Source: Cylindrotheca closterium
Lineage: Eukaryota > Bacillariophyta > Bacillariophyceae > Bacillariales > Bacillariaceae
Direction: 5' to 3'
NCBI GenBank assembly: GCA_933822405.4
Contig: CAKOGP040000891.1
Location: forward strand, 1 to 37,602
Length of the DNA: 37,602 nt
Positions 1-10,364 of the stretch are shown in pieces (position 1 is the first letter of the stretch; every line of letters begins with the position of its first letter). A model generated the notes under the pieces. That model was not told where the DNA came from, ran no database searches, and worked only from the letters and a program-made list of their open reading frames with translations. A program made the translations under genes and the position numbers.

Positions 1-1401
1 TGTGCGTAGTCTTTCTGACACGGGCCTTAACAGCAGAGATGATCATGTCTCGCTTTCTGAGTGTATAAGGTACCCACCAGCGGAATGCAGGTTCCTCATC
101 AATATGATGCGCTTTTGCAAATTCAGCGACATCAACGGGATTCGATTCCTTTAAGACGCTCAAGCCAATCCAAGACTGTGTTCCATCGTTCCATAGGACC
201 ATCAGTTTCCATCCTTTGGTGGTCTTTCGGGTTCATCTCTGTCCATTCTTGCTAATGACATAAGACTTTTCCTCTGAGACAGCCACCTTTGGATCTTTCT
301 TGTAGTCAACAATGGCCTTGAACATCGTGTTCAAGTATCCATTGTCATCCACCTGCGTGAGAAGGTTTTCGGCAATGGTAGTTGCTCCATAATCCCTGAC
401 CGTTCCATCGTCAAATTCAACCTCATACATGATGGTATTCAGCGCTGGATTGGGATGGTAGGTTCCCATCTGTTTTCCTTCAGGAGTTGTGACTCGTTGT
501 TTGACTTTTCCAATGGAAATTTGTTCACCATCCGTGTGAATCTTGATCTCAGCATTTAGGAGCAGATCATACACCGGCTGCTGATTGATGAGACGTCCAT
601 GAATGTCAACATAGTCTTCATTGTCAGGTATTGGTTTTGAAAATTCATCGTCATCTTGGTAGGTAGCCCACTCATCTTCCTCCTCCTCCTCTGGAAGAGG
701 TACATTCTTTCGTTGACGACCAAGTGTGTTGCCAAAGCGGGCTTCAATTAATTTGTTAAAAGCATCGTGCTTCTTGATTTCCATGTCAGAATGAAGCTCT
801 CCAGACGTGAGAGGGCAAACTGTTTGTCGTGAGACAGCTCTACCATTCGGTTTCAAAACCCATTGACACATTTTGTTACTCTCGCCTGTCGCAGGCCCTA
901 GGCAAAGTCCAAGTACTTCCTTATTTGAGGGGAAGCCAGCCTCATTTTCCATCGCATAGCACCATTCATAATAATCAAACTGAGCAACATTGGAGATATC
1001 ACCAGCCTGGCCAGTGATAGTTTCCTCCGGAACCTTTCCATGCAATTGAAAGAGATTCTTTGCAGTCAGGTTGTTGATGGTTACGTGACGTTCAAGACAA
1101 TAGTCCCAGAAAACCAAGGGGCAGTTGGAGGTCCGCATATCACGACAGACTGCCGCCTTTATCAATCCAACATAGAGTTCAGCACGGTTTGACCACGGTG
1201 TTCCCTGCTCCAGGACGCGAAGTGTGGTCCCAATGCTGTGCATAAATTATCTGAGCTCCGCATGCCATCATTGAACTCCCTGAGCGAATCTATTGTTGTG
1301 ATGCCTTGCTGATTCAGATGGGGAGCAAAAATTCCTGGTGGGATTGCCATCTGAGCATCCTGGGTGAAGAAAGCAGTGTTTTGGGCATTTGTGATGACCA
1401 T
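1..1401 (-). pseudogene. Ty1/copia-like retrotransposon remnant: Gag N-terminus fused to C-terminal integrase
   Basis: On the minus strand an ATG at 1401 opens a Gag-like start (MVITNAQNTAFFTQ...) resembling the first ORF of diatom copia elements. After about 50 residues, near 1250, the frame shifts and the sequence becomes the distal half of a copia integrase (LEQGTPWSNRAELYVG; then the conserved stretch around FWDYCLERHVTINN). The Glu in NRAE is probably the third catalytic residue of the DDE triad; the segment with the first two Asp residues is missing. The region from the Gag start to the integrase core has therefore been lost by internal deletion. A TGA at 233-235 interrupts the integrase C-terminal region, where family context suggests Arg (CGA to TGA). 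Beyond it the frame is open to the window edge (KTTKGWKLMVLW...; WWVPYTLRKRD). The reverse transcriptase, if present, lies outside the window. An acidic EEEEEDE linker is visible near 680. The remnant is inactive. Confidence 0.85.
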
Positions 1402-1667
1402 TCTGGGTAGTCAATAGACAGTGGGAACTGATAAACTGTTTTGATGTTGGGTGATAACAAAGGAAAAAGACATAAAACCTTGTTGTCTGAAATGCTCTAC
1501 ATGTACCTTCTATGACCCACAACCTGATTCCTCCATTTATTCTGCAAGAAAAAGGAATCCAAGTGAACGATACGCCAAAGATCCATTTGGCCGCTCCCTC
1601 TTCTGATGACCATGCAATCAAGTTTGACGAGCATCTACGCATCCCAAGAATGGTACCTTTATTCTAA
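1402..1667. other. Gene-free junction between copia remnant and DIRS-like element
   Basis: No supported gene. This should hold the untranslated leader of the minus-strand copia remnant (upstream of its ATG at 1401) and the left boundary of the plus-strand DIRS-like element. No long terminal repeat or primer-binding site could be recognised, which suggests that the copia 5' end was removed or overwritten when the second element arrived. The exact boundary cannot be placed by eye. Confidence 0.4.
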
Positions 1668-2544
1668 CAACAATGCCGCGCCGTCTCGTGCTGCGTCCCT
1701 CTGCTGAAGGACACCCAGTACCACCCGAGCAACGCCAAGAACGCCAACGACGCAGACTTACCTGAAGACATCGACTTCACAGTCGAATCACCAACCTTCT
1801 GTGCAGTCTCAGTTTTCTGCCCACTTGTTCCAGGTAGCAAGATGCCACCGGATCTGGACCTTACCCAAGACGTCCCTGAAGAAGTTCTTCTTGTCCTTTC
1901 GCCTCACGAACGTCTATGGGTCGAAGTTCATGCCTTTCTCTTCAAGAATACGATGGGAAGAAGCCTTTTTGTCGACGAGACACTCGTCGGCAAGACTTCT
2001 ATCCCACTGGACCAGTTTATTGTCAACGAGCAGCTAGCTGCAATCTCCGAGAATACTCTCTCCACAGCATCTGGGTACGAGTTTCGCGACGCCCGGACCG
2101 GCTCTGAATCCTTTTACAAGTACATTACTAGCTTCAACAGTAAGGTCGATACGCTCTCCCGTGCCCACACCGATGTCTCGGCCGAACCAAGTATTCCTAC
2201 CGGGGCTGCCCAACCAATCGACCACGCCAGTATCATCAAGGAGGCAATTTTGGCATCAAAGACCGCGACCACCAATGACGCGGCAACCAAAGCTCAAGAG
2301 CGAGTCCTACTGTCATGGCGAATACTCTTTGGCCATTTTATCACCCAACGGTGTAGAGAAGACCGCCTGCGTCAACTTCCTCTTCCGGAACTTCCAGTGC
2401 ACGAATACTTGTTGCCCTTTGCTCCATCTCCATAAGCGAGTGTACCAATCTCGCCCTGCTAGCGAACAGGAGTCCTTCAAGACTTGGGTCCAATCGACTC
2501 CAAATGTCAAATGGGCTCCTGGGCAGGAACCGCGTGCCGGTTAG
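1668..2544 (+). pseudogene. DIRS-like element Gag-like ORF, frameshifted
   Basis: The frame is open from 1668; the first in-frame ATG is at 1842 (MPPDLDLTQDVPEE...). It reads to a stop at 2433-2435, but from about 2290 the next frame looks more protein-like and runs to the TAG at 2542-2544. That second frame has a Cys/His cluster (CTNTCCPLLHLH) that could be a damaged zinc knuckle. The simplest reading is one Gag-like protein with a 1-bp frameshift near 2300-2340. The first in-frame ATG lies well inside the open frame, so the original start may also be lost. There is no strong domain match by eye; the Gag assignment rests on position upstream of the RT block. A pyrimidine-rich spacer with no good frame follows (2545-2632) and could be an intron or a Gag-Pol gap. 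Confidence 0.5.
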
Positions 2545-2632
2545 TTTTCTTTTTACTTAAGTACCTCTCTTTCTTATCACAACTTTGCTTTCCACTTACG
2601 TCCTAGTTCCTTTCCCTCTCTCTCATGGTTGA

Positions 2633-5407
2633 TTGTTGTTGCCCCACCAAGTGGCGGCCGCATCAGTAAGCACTCTCACCTGCCAGGTCCACTACTACGC
2701 GTCTCGGTCGGCACCAATGTCACATTGCATTGATCCACAGGACGAGTGTGCTCTCCAGGACTATCCCCCAACTCGAACAATTTTCGACGAGCTCGACCCT
2801 GCGGACATGCTTGTCGCGGAACGATTCCGCCATATTCTGGAACAGGGTGCAAGGGTAACACCTACTTTTACTCGGTCGGAACAATCCCAATTTCTTCGGG
2901 ATCTCCTGAGTAGACCTGCCCTCGCTGTGGAGTAAGAATATGGTAAGGACAGTAATGACCGATGCTTCAAGACGGAAAGTATATTTCGCCATACCTTTGT
3001 TTTTCTCTACAAGAGCGGCTACTTGGACAAAACGACCGGCGATCGCTTGGGCAAGGCTTTCTCCGGAGCCTTACTTCTTCGTCTGGTACTCAAGGGCCAC
3101 GAATTTGTTGACTTTCGGCCACTTCGTTCCGTCCTTCCTTCGGATACACCAATGGGCCAAGTCATGCACAGTTGGAGCCGGATTGTTCACCGCCTGTTTG
3201 TTACATTACAACTTGGATGTAGCTACTGCCGTTCGCTACGTTGGGAACATACATACAGGGGCCCATCGTGATTGGAACACTTTAGAACCAGAGCTCCGTG
3301 CGGCATCAGTCGATGATGGTCTGGTTGCAAATTTACGGCGCGTGCTCGTTGACGGTTGTCCGAATTATGTCAATGCCACGTCGTCCGAGAAGAATCGGCG
3401 ATCCTTCGCTGAATATGGAAATCACGACTCGGTCTATACCAATGTCGAAAAAACACAGAAAGCAGTCCAGAAAGATTTCGCCCGATCCCACAGCCTTGTT
3501 GGCAACCCTCTGCTGACGCCCTTCCTACCAGATACACAGCAGATCCCACAAGGCCTGGTGGTTGTCCCAGGAAAGAGCGATCGTCAAATTTGTGATGGCA
3601 CTTTTCGTCCTTTGCTCGAGTCTATCGCTACCAACGATATGACAACCAAAGATACGGAGCACAAGGTCGAATTTCCAAAATCGCTTCGGAACCACCTGGC
3701 ATATATCTACAATGCTCGGATCAGCTACAAATCTGAGGAACTTTACCTTGGTGACGACGACGTCTCGGGCGCCTTTCGCCACGGGAAATGGAACCCAAAT
3801 GTGATCGGTATGCATACGTTTTCCATTTTCGGTTTCCTGTTTTTCTGCACTGGTCTGACATTCGGTGGCAATACATGTCCGTCGAATTTCGAGATTATAG
3901 CCTTAAGCCGTATGGCTCTTGCACGCTTCCTCTGGTCACAGGCTTCTACGATTGCTAGGGTTCTACAATACCTTCCGGCGATATCGACATCACCGGAACC
4001 AACACCTGACGAGATCGCACAGTTCACCCCAGCGGAAGCCGACTCCATCAACAAAGGTGTCTTCAACCCGGACGGATCTCGGATCCCACCCAACTTCGAC
4101 CACCACGTGGATGATTGTCTTTATGTTGATGTCGCAAAGACACTGAGACAAACAATTGCCTCCAGTGTTCTGGCTCTTTACTTGATCCTTGGTTTCCAGA
4201 TGCCTCAAAAGGGATTCGAGATTGCGTGTCTTGGGAAAGGTTCACCACTACCTTTTCCCATCGTCGACACTGCCTTGGTTGGTTGATTGATTCCCGCGCC
4301 CTTACGGTGAGCCTCCCATCTGAGAAACGAGATCGTCTCATCCAACGGCTCCGGACCTTTCTCCGGAAACATCGTCTAACTCTTCAAGAAATCGCAGAAC
4401 TCCTTGGTTTGCTTTCGAACGCCACTACAGTTTGCCGCCATATGTGCTGTTCCTACTTCAATTTGCAACGCCTTCTTCGTATGATCCTCATTCATCGGTA
4501 CCGCACCCTCATCGGCTACCACCGACGGAAGGCCTGGGAGCTTCAGATCGCCTCTCGACTGTCTTCCACCTTTATCCACCGCATGGATGGGATCCTGAGC
4601 CGTAAGATGGCTAACGTTCTTTGGGGCTCCAAGCAATCCTACAAGCTGGGTCCGGCTGCAATTCGAGAGGTCAAGGCAATTATCCATAGCCTACAAACTG
4701 AGGAATGGAAGATTTTTATTTCCCAGATGATCCCTCGCGACCACCATTTCGAGTCCTTTGGCGATGCTAGTTTTATTGGGGGCGGCGCTTATTCTGCGTC
4801 CCTGGACTACTGGTTTCGTGTTGTTTGGAGTAAACATATTGTGGCAGGTACTAAGTTAAAGCCCTCCGACGCATCTTATATCCACATCAATGTGTTGGAG
4901 TGCCTCGTTTCCTTCCTGCAGGCAGTGGCCCTTGTCGTGACCATCGAGTCTTCCGCGCTCTCTGCTCCCATCCGTGATTTGTTCCCAAATGGTATTCCGG
5001 CGTTCCCGGTCCTTCGTTGTCATACGGACACCACTGCGACGGTGTCTTGGGTCCATGACACATGGACCACCAGTCCGTTGGCTCAGGCCTTGGTTGCGCT
5101 CTACGGCCAGCTCTTGAAGAGATCTACCTTGGTCTGCCACACGGTGCACATCCCTGGCGATGGCAATGTCCTCGCTGATTGGATTTCTCGCCCCAACTCT
5201 CTCTCACATGAACGCCTTTTTCTGCAGACATCACAGAAGTATCCTTGGATGAACGCCTTGCGCAATTTCCAGCCCAGTGCCAAACTCATCTCCGTTCTCA
5301 GATCCGCGCTGTTATGCAGCTCGAGTCCGGTCCCACCAAATCTACCAGAGTCCTTGGGACAATTCGTTCCCACCGCATCCATTTCCTCCGCTTTCTGCGT
5401 CGTATAA
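2633..5407 (+). pseudogene. DIRS-like reverse transcriptase/RNase H, broken by a stop and frameshifts
   Basis: The frame from 2633 is interrupted by TAA at 2933-2935, resumes in the same frame (YKSGYLDKTTGDRLGKAFSG), then shifts by one frame near 3190-3250. The next frame holds the RT core: DDDVSGAFRH (first catalytic Asp block, near 3760), TGLTFGGNTCPSNFE, and HVDD at 4104-4115, the counterpart of the RT YxDD box. Another shift near 4230 leads to the thumb (DSRALTVSLPSEKRD) and an RNase H-like domain with FGDASFIGGGAY, an E in INVLECL, CHTDTTATVSW and LADWISR, which supply the acidic residues expected of the fold. The last frame ends at 5407 and overlaps the recombinase frame. At least three lesions make it non-functional. 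Confidence 0.8.
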
Positions 5408-6509
5408 ATTGGCCACCGAAGGATCTACTTTTGGAGTCCGTCTCCCATGATGCCCGTACACACCTTCTTGCTGCCTTCGCAGTCGACTTGGCGGTGGGCA
5501 ATACCGTCAAGGGCAAGCCCATCAAAGCAGCGACCATCGGCAACTACCTTCGTGATACAGCTACCCTTCTTGAAAACTTCTGTGGTCGAGATCCCCGCTA
5601 CACTAATCGCTCTGACAATGAGTTGGCGCTTCCCCTCCGCGCTGTTCTGAACGAATGTAAGCGTCATGAGAATATGCCTCATCGAGTCGACCCCTATACA
5701 ATTGAGATGCATACCACCCTGGTGGCTCGGAATACCGCTACAACCGCACATATGGATGGTTTACATCGTGCTATGGAAGATTGGTTTAACCTGAGTACCT
5801 ATTTAGGTTTTCGCCTTCGCGAATGGGCCCAGGAGGATGATTACCGTCGCCTGGCTTCCGGTGGCGAGATTGCCCCGAATGGTACGAAACGCGCTTTCAC
5901 TCTCGATGATATTCGTTTGTTCGACTCGGGAACCCGTCCTGTTTCGATTGCTGAGTTTATCGAGAATTTTGATGCCGTGGCCCGCTCCAATGTCAAGTTC
6001 TCTTGGCAAAAGAACCATGATCACGGTGAGGAAAAACTGCTTTCCAGCACTCCTCGTAACCCTTCCCGTGACGCTCTGCGGAGTCTCCATAACATTGTCA
6101 GCCGATTTGCACGGATTGTCGGCCTGGATAAGACCGATATCCCACTTGCAGTGTACAAAGGGTCCTTTGGTGAAAAGTTTTTCATCCACAGCAAAGTCAT
6201 TGCTTCCACCCTTCGGACCTTGGCCAAGAAGACTTACAACCTGACTGATCGCGATCTTCAGCGACATTACAAATATACGTCCCACTCTCTTCGAGCTGGG
6301 GCGGCAGTGATCCTTCACGCTGCGGGTATCAACGCTATCCAGATCAAATTTCTCTTGCGCTGGCGCTCTGATTCCTTTTCCTTTACCTTCGCAATGTTGC
6401 ACACCTTTCGGAGCAACAAAACCGGGCAATTAACCAACATGCCTCGGCTCCTCAGTCTGAAGTGACTGCAGCTCGCGCTGCTTCTCGACTCATACCAAAC
6501 ATTGTTTAG
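5245..6509 (+). pseudogene. DIRS-like tyrosine recombinase with a late frameshift before the catalytic Tyr
   Basis: The frame starting near 5245 overlaps the end of RNase H by about 160 bp, as is common for DIRS-type elements. It is open to 6465. Box I Arg is visible in LGFRLREWAQ (near 5810) and box II in SHSLRAGAA (near 6285, H-x-x-R), followed by LLRWRSDSF. At that point the Tyr-containing segment should follow, but the open frame reads SFTFAMLHTF with no Tyr. The neighbouring frame reads FLYLRNVAHLSEQQ from about 6378 and runs to a TAG at 6507-6509. The putative nucleophile codon is TAC at 6384-6386. A 1-bp indel in the T/C-rich stretch around 6372-6384 has therefore put the catalytic Tyr out of frame. 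The upstream 1.1 kb is intact, so this lesion may be recent. Confidence 0.82.
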
Positions 6510-6525
6510 ATACACAATCCCATCT

Positions 6526-6790
6526 ACTACTCTCCTCCTATTCTCCTTTCTTCCTTCCTCCTCCCTTCTCCGTTTTCCCTTTCCACTTTGTCTTTCTCCC
6601 TTTCTTTCCTTTCCCTCCTTTCGCTTGCTTTCTCGGGCACTTCCCTTCCTCCACCTTTCTTCTTTCCCTTATGATCGAACGCCCAGCTTTCGATCCTGGG
6701 AACTTTCTCTTCTTTTTTCAATTTTCTTTTTCTTTCTTTTGTTTTTTTTGCAATTTTGATTTTGATTTTGATTTTTTATTTTTATTTTTC
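6526..6790 (+). repeat. Pyrimidine-rich tract (C/T, then poly-T with TTTTGA repeats)
   Basis: About 265 bp of almost uninterrupted C and T on the plus strand lie between the recombinase stop and the 246-bp terminal block. The tract ends in short GATTTT and TTTTTA repeats near 6750-6790. Open frames here on both strands are low-complexity artefacts. The position suggests the 3' untranslated part of the DIRS-like element. Confidence 0.7.
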
Positions 6791-6896
6791 CCACGCCTGC
6801 GCTCGCATGTTTGTGGCCTTTGTCTTCCGCTTTCCCGGAAAGCGATCGCACCCGTAGTTTGGTGGCTCTCTCATTTGCACCATAGCTCGGTACCCC

Positions 6897-7142
6897 ATTT
6901 GGTCCGGGTTTGTCTGTCAATCCTATTGATTGTCCTTTTCGAATCCTATGATTCGACCTCGGTGCAAACCAGTCACTAACTTAGTACCTCGCTACTGTGC
7001 CAAACCTACTTGCTTCTCGTATGTAGCATCAGGCTTTTGCCACAGTTTCCATGGTAGCATACGTGCGCGATCTCTCCAGACAAAGACTACATCATGCGAT
7101 TCAAGCCCAGGAGTGGAGGCGGCGCCGGGTAATCTTCGATTA
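6897..7142 (+). repeat. 246-bp dispersed repeat, copy 1 (3' terminal block of the DIRS-like element)
   Basis: This block is nearly identical to 13750-13994 in the same orientation. The few differences include T/C near 6980, T/C near 7010 and A/G near 7031. Both begin at ATTTGGTCCGGGTTTGTC and end at GGTAATCTTCGATTA. The flanks differ completely. A 74-codon frame spans both copies but has no recognisable domain and is probably incidental. Confidence 0.9.
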
Positions 7143-8850
7143 CTGATTTCCGCGTGGGCCTTCGCGTGATGTCTGAATTCCGCGTGGGCCTCGAAGTAAA
7201 CGTCGTTTCTCCTAAAATGGGGTTGATTCGTCCCATAAATGAAAATAATTAGAAAATATATTTTCTTATTGAAATTGATTTCAATTGTGAATCCATTAAG
7301 TAATTTTAAAATTGCGACCTTCCGTGCCATTGAGGGTGCTCTTTTCACTACAATCACACGAAATTCTCAGTTGACGCGTTTCTGCGGGGTATCCCTTGAG
7401 GACTAAAGCATGTGTCATTGTTTTGCATCGACATCACATCAACTTCAAGCTTGCAGACAAAAGCCAAGGAACCGCAAAACAAACAAGCAGCACCACAACA
7501 GTTGCGACCTAGTGAGATAAAGATGACGACATGACAGGCGCCTGAAGCGAGAACGGCAGACTCCAGCGCAACAAGCAGCACAACAAGCAGCACAATGAAT
7601 CATCAGCTTCACGCGAGCTGCGACAATACGCCAGCATTGTGGATTCGGAGTCAGGGTTTTTGTTGTGAGAGACATGCAATCGATCGAGAGGTCCTACGGA
7701 TCGATAGAAGCGCAACCACCCCCAACTTCGCGCTTGTTGAAAGTGGTTTTAACAACTTGATCGCATCATATTGTGATTGAATCGACTTCATCCTGGAAAG
7801 GTCAATCAAGGCATGAGAGAACAGTCAAATCTACCAGTTGAGATTATCGCTGCGATTCTAGTGAAGTATACACTTCTCTGAGGCTTGCGACAACTAGCCT
7901 GTGCAATTTGCTGATTATCTGGACCTGAAGCATCAATCGGCTTGTTGTTTGGGTAGAAACATAAAGGGCGAACGCAAGGCTCGATTTCATCGCAAATATA
8001 CTACTTGTGTATGCAACGAGCGAAGACACAATAATCAACATTTGTTGGGAAAGATTCAAAAACGACAACAAACGCAGAATCCCGACTGGGCTCCATTGTG
8101 GCCAATTTTTTTCTCTCCAGGCCAGTGTTTTGAACGAAGCTGTCTACTATCGTATAGAAAGACGCTTGCAGGGTTGTCTGTGAAAAAAAAATCTGACGAG
8201 AGAATAGAATAGAACAAATGAGGACTTGATTCCGCCAATGCGGAGACAATGACTTGACTTAAACAATGACAAGACGACAATCAAACTGGATACTACTGTT
8301 GAAGACAAAAATTATAGTCGAATCTGGCTAGAAGCTTGAACAATACGTTCTACTATTATACGTTTCCATCACCATGTAGCGCTAGTCAGGAAGGCCAGAA
8401 CTTGTTCAACTGGAGCTGCAGTGGTTTGGTTAGGTTGCGTCCATTCTGGAAAAGCAGGTTTGCGGATCAGATTGCAAGTGGCTGGTATGGAATGTTTCTA
8501 GTTTCCTTATTCTTTATATTTGATGATCAGGACCATCCAATCTACCGGTAGAACTGGATCTGGCTGATGCCTGATTATTATTCAGCACTGGTGTTTTAGT
8601 TTGGCAAGTCTCTCATATCCCCTGAAACTCTCCCCTCATATATTTTGATTTGCTCTTTGAAAGAAAACAGCCCCCAGCTGACGACATGTACAGTACCAGT
8701 ACACGTATACCGGTACGTACGTAGAAGTCGTGAGATGATTTGCAAACCCCATTTATCCGTTACGTGCCATAGTAAGCAAAGCTGCCCTGGGAAAAGAAGA
8801 CGGGCCACTTTCAACTTCGCAGACTACCAATACAGAAAAGAGCACTGAAG
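7143..8850. other. Gene-free region
   Basis: No supported gene. The region starts with a 13-bp direct repeat (TTCCGCGTGGGCC) at 7148-7160 and 7178-7190, then AT-rich sequence to about 7310. Overlapping short frames of 60-103 codons on both strands (7354-8280) share no conserved features. Near 8685-8725 there are short GTAC/CCGGTAC palindromes. The last part should contain the promoter and leader of the cupin gene that starts at 8876. Confidence 0.6.
8771..8811 (+). repeat. 41-bp dispersed repeat, copy 1
   Basis: This stretch matches the reverse complement of 35396-35436 with one mismatch (CTGGG versus CGGGG). The shared core contains AAGCAAAGCTGCCC and GAAAAGAAGACGGGCCAC. It lies about 65 bp upstream of the cupin gene start. 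It may be a piece of an unidentified mobile element or of a shared gene-leader sequence. Confidence 0.8.
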
Positions 8851-8904
8851 ATGGCGACTGAGATCTGCAGGAAGAATGCAGCGACGAAACCGACCACAAG
8901 ATAG
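8851..8904 (+). promoter_or_regulatory. Possible upstream ORF overlapping the cupin gene start
   Basis: An ATG in a good context (AAGATGG) lies 25 bp before the chosen main ATG at 8876, in another frame, and reads 17 codons to a TAG at 8902-8904. If the transcript starts upstream of 8851, scanning ribosomes would meet this ATG first, which could reduce translation of the main protein. It matters only if the transcript start includes it. Confidence 0.35.
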
Positions 8905-10336
8905 AGAAACAGTTTCACGATTTGATGCGAATCCTCATTCTACTTCACAACGACAAAAACGAAGTCGTCGTCGAACGCGTCCTCAACGTCACGACATCAA
9001 GATAATCTGGATCCTTCTTCGCGTCGCGCTTTTCGTATTGCTGCTCGTTATTTTCAAATGTTTGGCATCAACAAGAACGATGAACACTGAGGGTTCAGCA
9101 AATCCAAATCGCACATTCAGATCACATGATCGTCACCGAGTGACTAGAGATTCGCGGTGGGGTCTCAACAATACCTTCAACCAATCCACCCACTGCCTTC
9201 TTGAACCAATTCCTGGTTATCCGGTGCAATTCAATCTGTTGCAGATGCTCGAGGCATGGCCCATTGATGAAATAAATGGCCCTGAAGCGAGACAGGATAC
9301 CTCGTATCAAAGCTTGTGTGTATTTCAATGGAGCAACGCACTTGATCGAAAGAAGATGGAGCGCTATCGCAAACTGGAACTTCCATTTATCATGGCAGGA
9401 GATCCAGAAGTATTAGAAGGTAAGAGACTTGAAAACTCAATTCCAATTGCTAAATTTTGAGACATTTGATTAAATCACTTCGTAAAATGTTTAGCCGCGC
9501 ATCGATGGAACAAGCCCGGGTATCTGGTCAAAATGTTGGGTCAGAATACAAAGTACACAACAGAATACAGCCCCACGAATCATTATATCTACGTCAACCA
9601 AATTCTGAAAGCTCGATACAAGGGCGACCGGAAGAAAAGAAAGAGAAATCCTGGACTACCGGAAGGTGGAAAAGAGGAGGACAAAACACTCAACATAACG
9701 AACACAATTGTACAAATGACATATCTTGAGTGGCTAGCTCTCGCTCACGAAACAGAAAATGCAACTAGGGCAACATCAAGAGACGCGGGACCTCAATCTG
9801 ATTCGGAGAAGCCTCACTGGTATTTCAAATTCATGACTTGCGGAACTTATGAAAAAGGTGAATGTAAAAGCACAGCCAATGTTACTACCTCAAGGCTTGC
9901 GACCCTAGGAACAGAACTCCGTTGTTTGTCGGATCCGAAGTCTTTCTACATTATCGAAGCGGACAAGCAAAAGGGACGAATCCAATGTAAATTTGGAATG
10001 GCAGGGATCACATCACAAGCGCACTTTGATACGCCCCGCAATTTTCTAGTTCTTTTGGGTGGAAAACGGCGATACATTCTCAGTAGGCCTGGCAGTGGCA
10101 ACTATGCGAACTTTTACATTCATTCGGGCGCTCACCCATCGGCCCGTCATTCGGCAGTCAATTGGAGTACTCCCAACCTCACAGAGCATCCGATGTTCGC
10201 CAAGGCCAGGGCTACAGAGGCTGTCTTGAAGACTGGTGAGGTGCTCTACATACCTCCAAAGTGGATTCACTCCATTGTATCCTTATCAATTACTATGCAA
10301 TGCAACTCATGGAGTGGATCGAAGAACAACCGCTAG
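8876..10336 (+). CDS. Membrane-anchored JmjC/cupin-like (cupin_8 type) protein, putative 2-oxoglutarate/Fe(II) oxygenase
   Basis: Two exons: 8876-9419 and 9495-10336. The 75-bp intron starts GTAAGA and ends TTTAG; the phase fits exactly and gives 461 aa. An Arg-rich N-terminus precedes one hydrophobic segment (about residues 41-64, IIWILLRVALFVLLL), so a type II membrane protein is likely, with the catalytic part in the secretory lumen or outside the cell. The C-terminal part carries the JmjC/cupin_8 pattern: AHFD supplies metal ligands His358 and Asp360, FLVLLGGKRRYIL follows, and the distal ligand is His440 in YIPPKWIHSI. This is the complete HxD...H facial triad of Fe(II)/2-oxoglutarate oxygenases. 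The substrate cannot be read from sequence; hydroxylation of a protein or glycan in the secretory pathway is possible. It is convergent with the O-fucosyltransferase gene, with 28 bp between stop codons, so the 3' UTRs must overlap. Confidence 0.88.
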
Positions 10337-10364
10337 CGCATGATGTTGCTGCACATGCCGACTG

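Larger units (their letters stand above)
1640..7142 (+). mobile_element. Degenerate DIRS-like (tyrosine-recombinase) retroelement
   Basis: Three coding blocks lie in the order Gag-like, reverse transcriptase/RNase H, then tyrosine recombinase overlapping the end of RNase H. That order is characteristic of DIRS-type retroelements, which use a tyrosine recombinase in place of a DDE integrase. All three blocks carry frameshifts or stops, so this copy is dead. The 3' side has a long pyrimidine-rich tract, then a 246-bp terminal block (6897-7142) that recurs alone at 13750-13994. The left boundary is uncertain (between the copia ATG at 1401 and the Gag frame opening near 1668). I did not find the inverted terminal repeats or split direct repeats expected of the family, nor a methyltransferase domain. 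Confidence 0.75.

Noticed and set aside
6930..6960. TTCGAATCC in the 246-bp repeat considered as a tRNA T-arm
   Set aside because: No matching acceptor stem, anticodon arm or correct spacing on either strand.
6502..6979. Phe/Ser/Leu-rich frame in the pyrimidine tract
   Set aside because: Low-complexity reading of C/T-rich DNA.
7354..8280. Cluster of overlapping 60-121-codon frames on both strands
   Set aside because: No ATG context, splice pattern or domain supports any of them.
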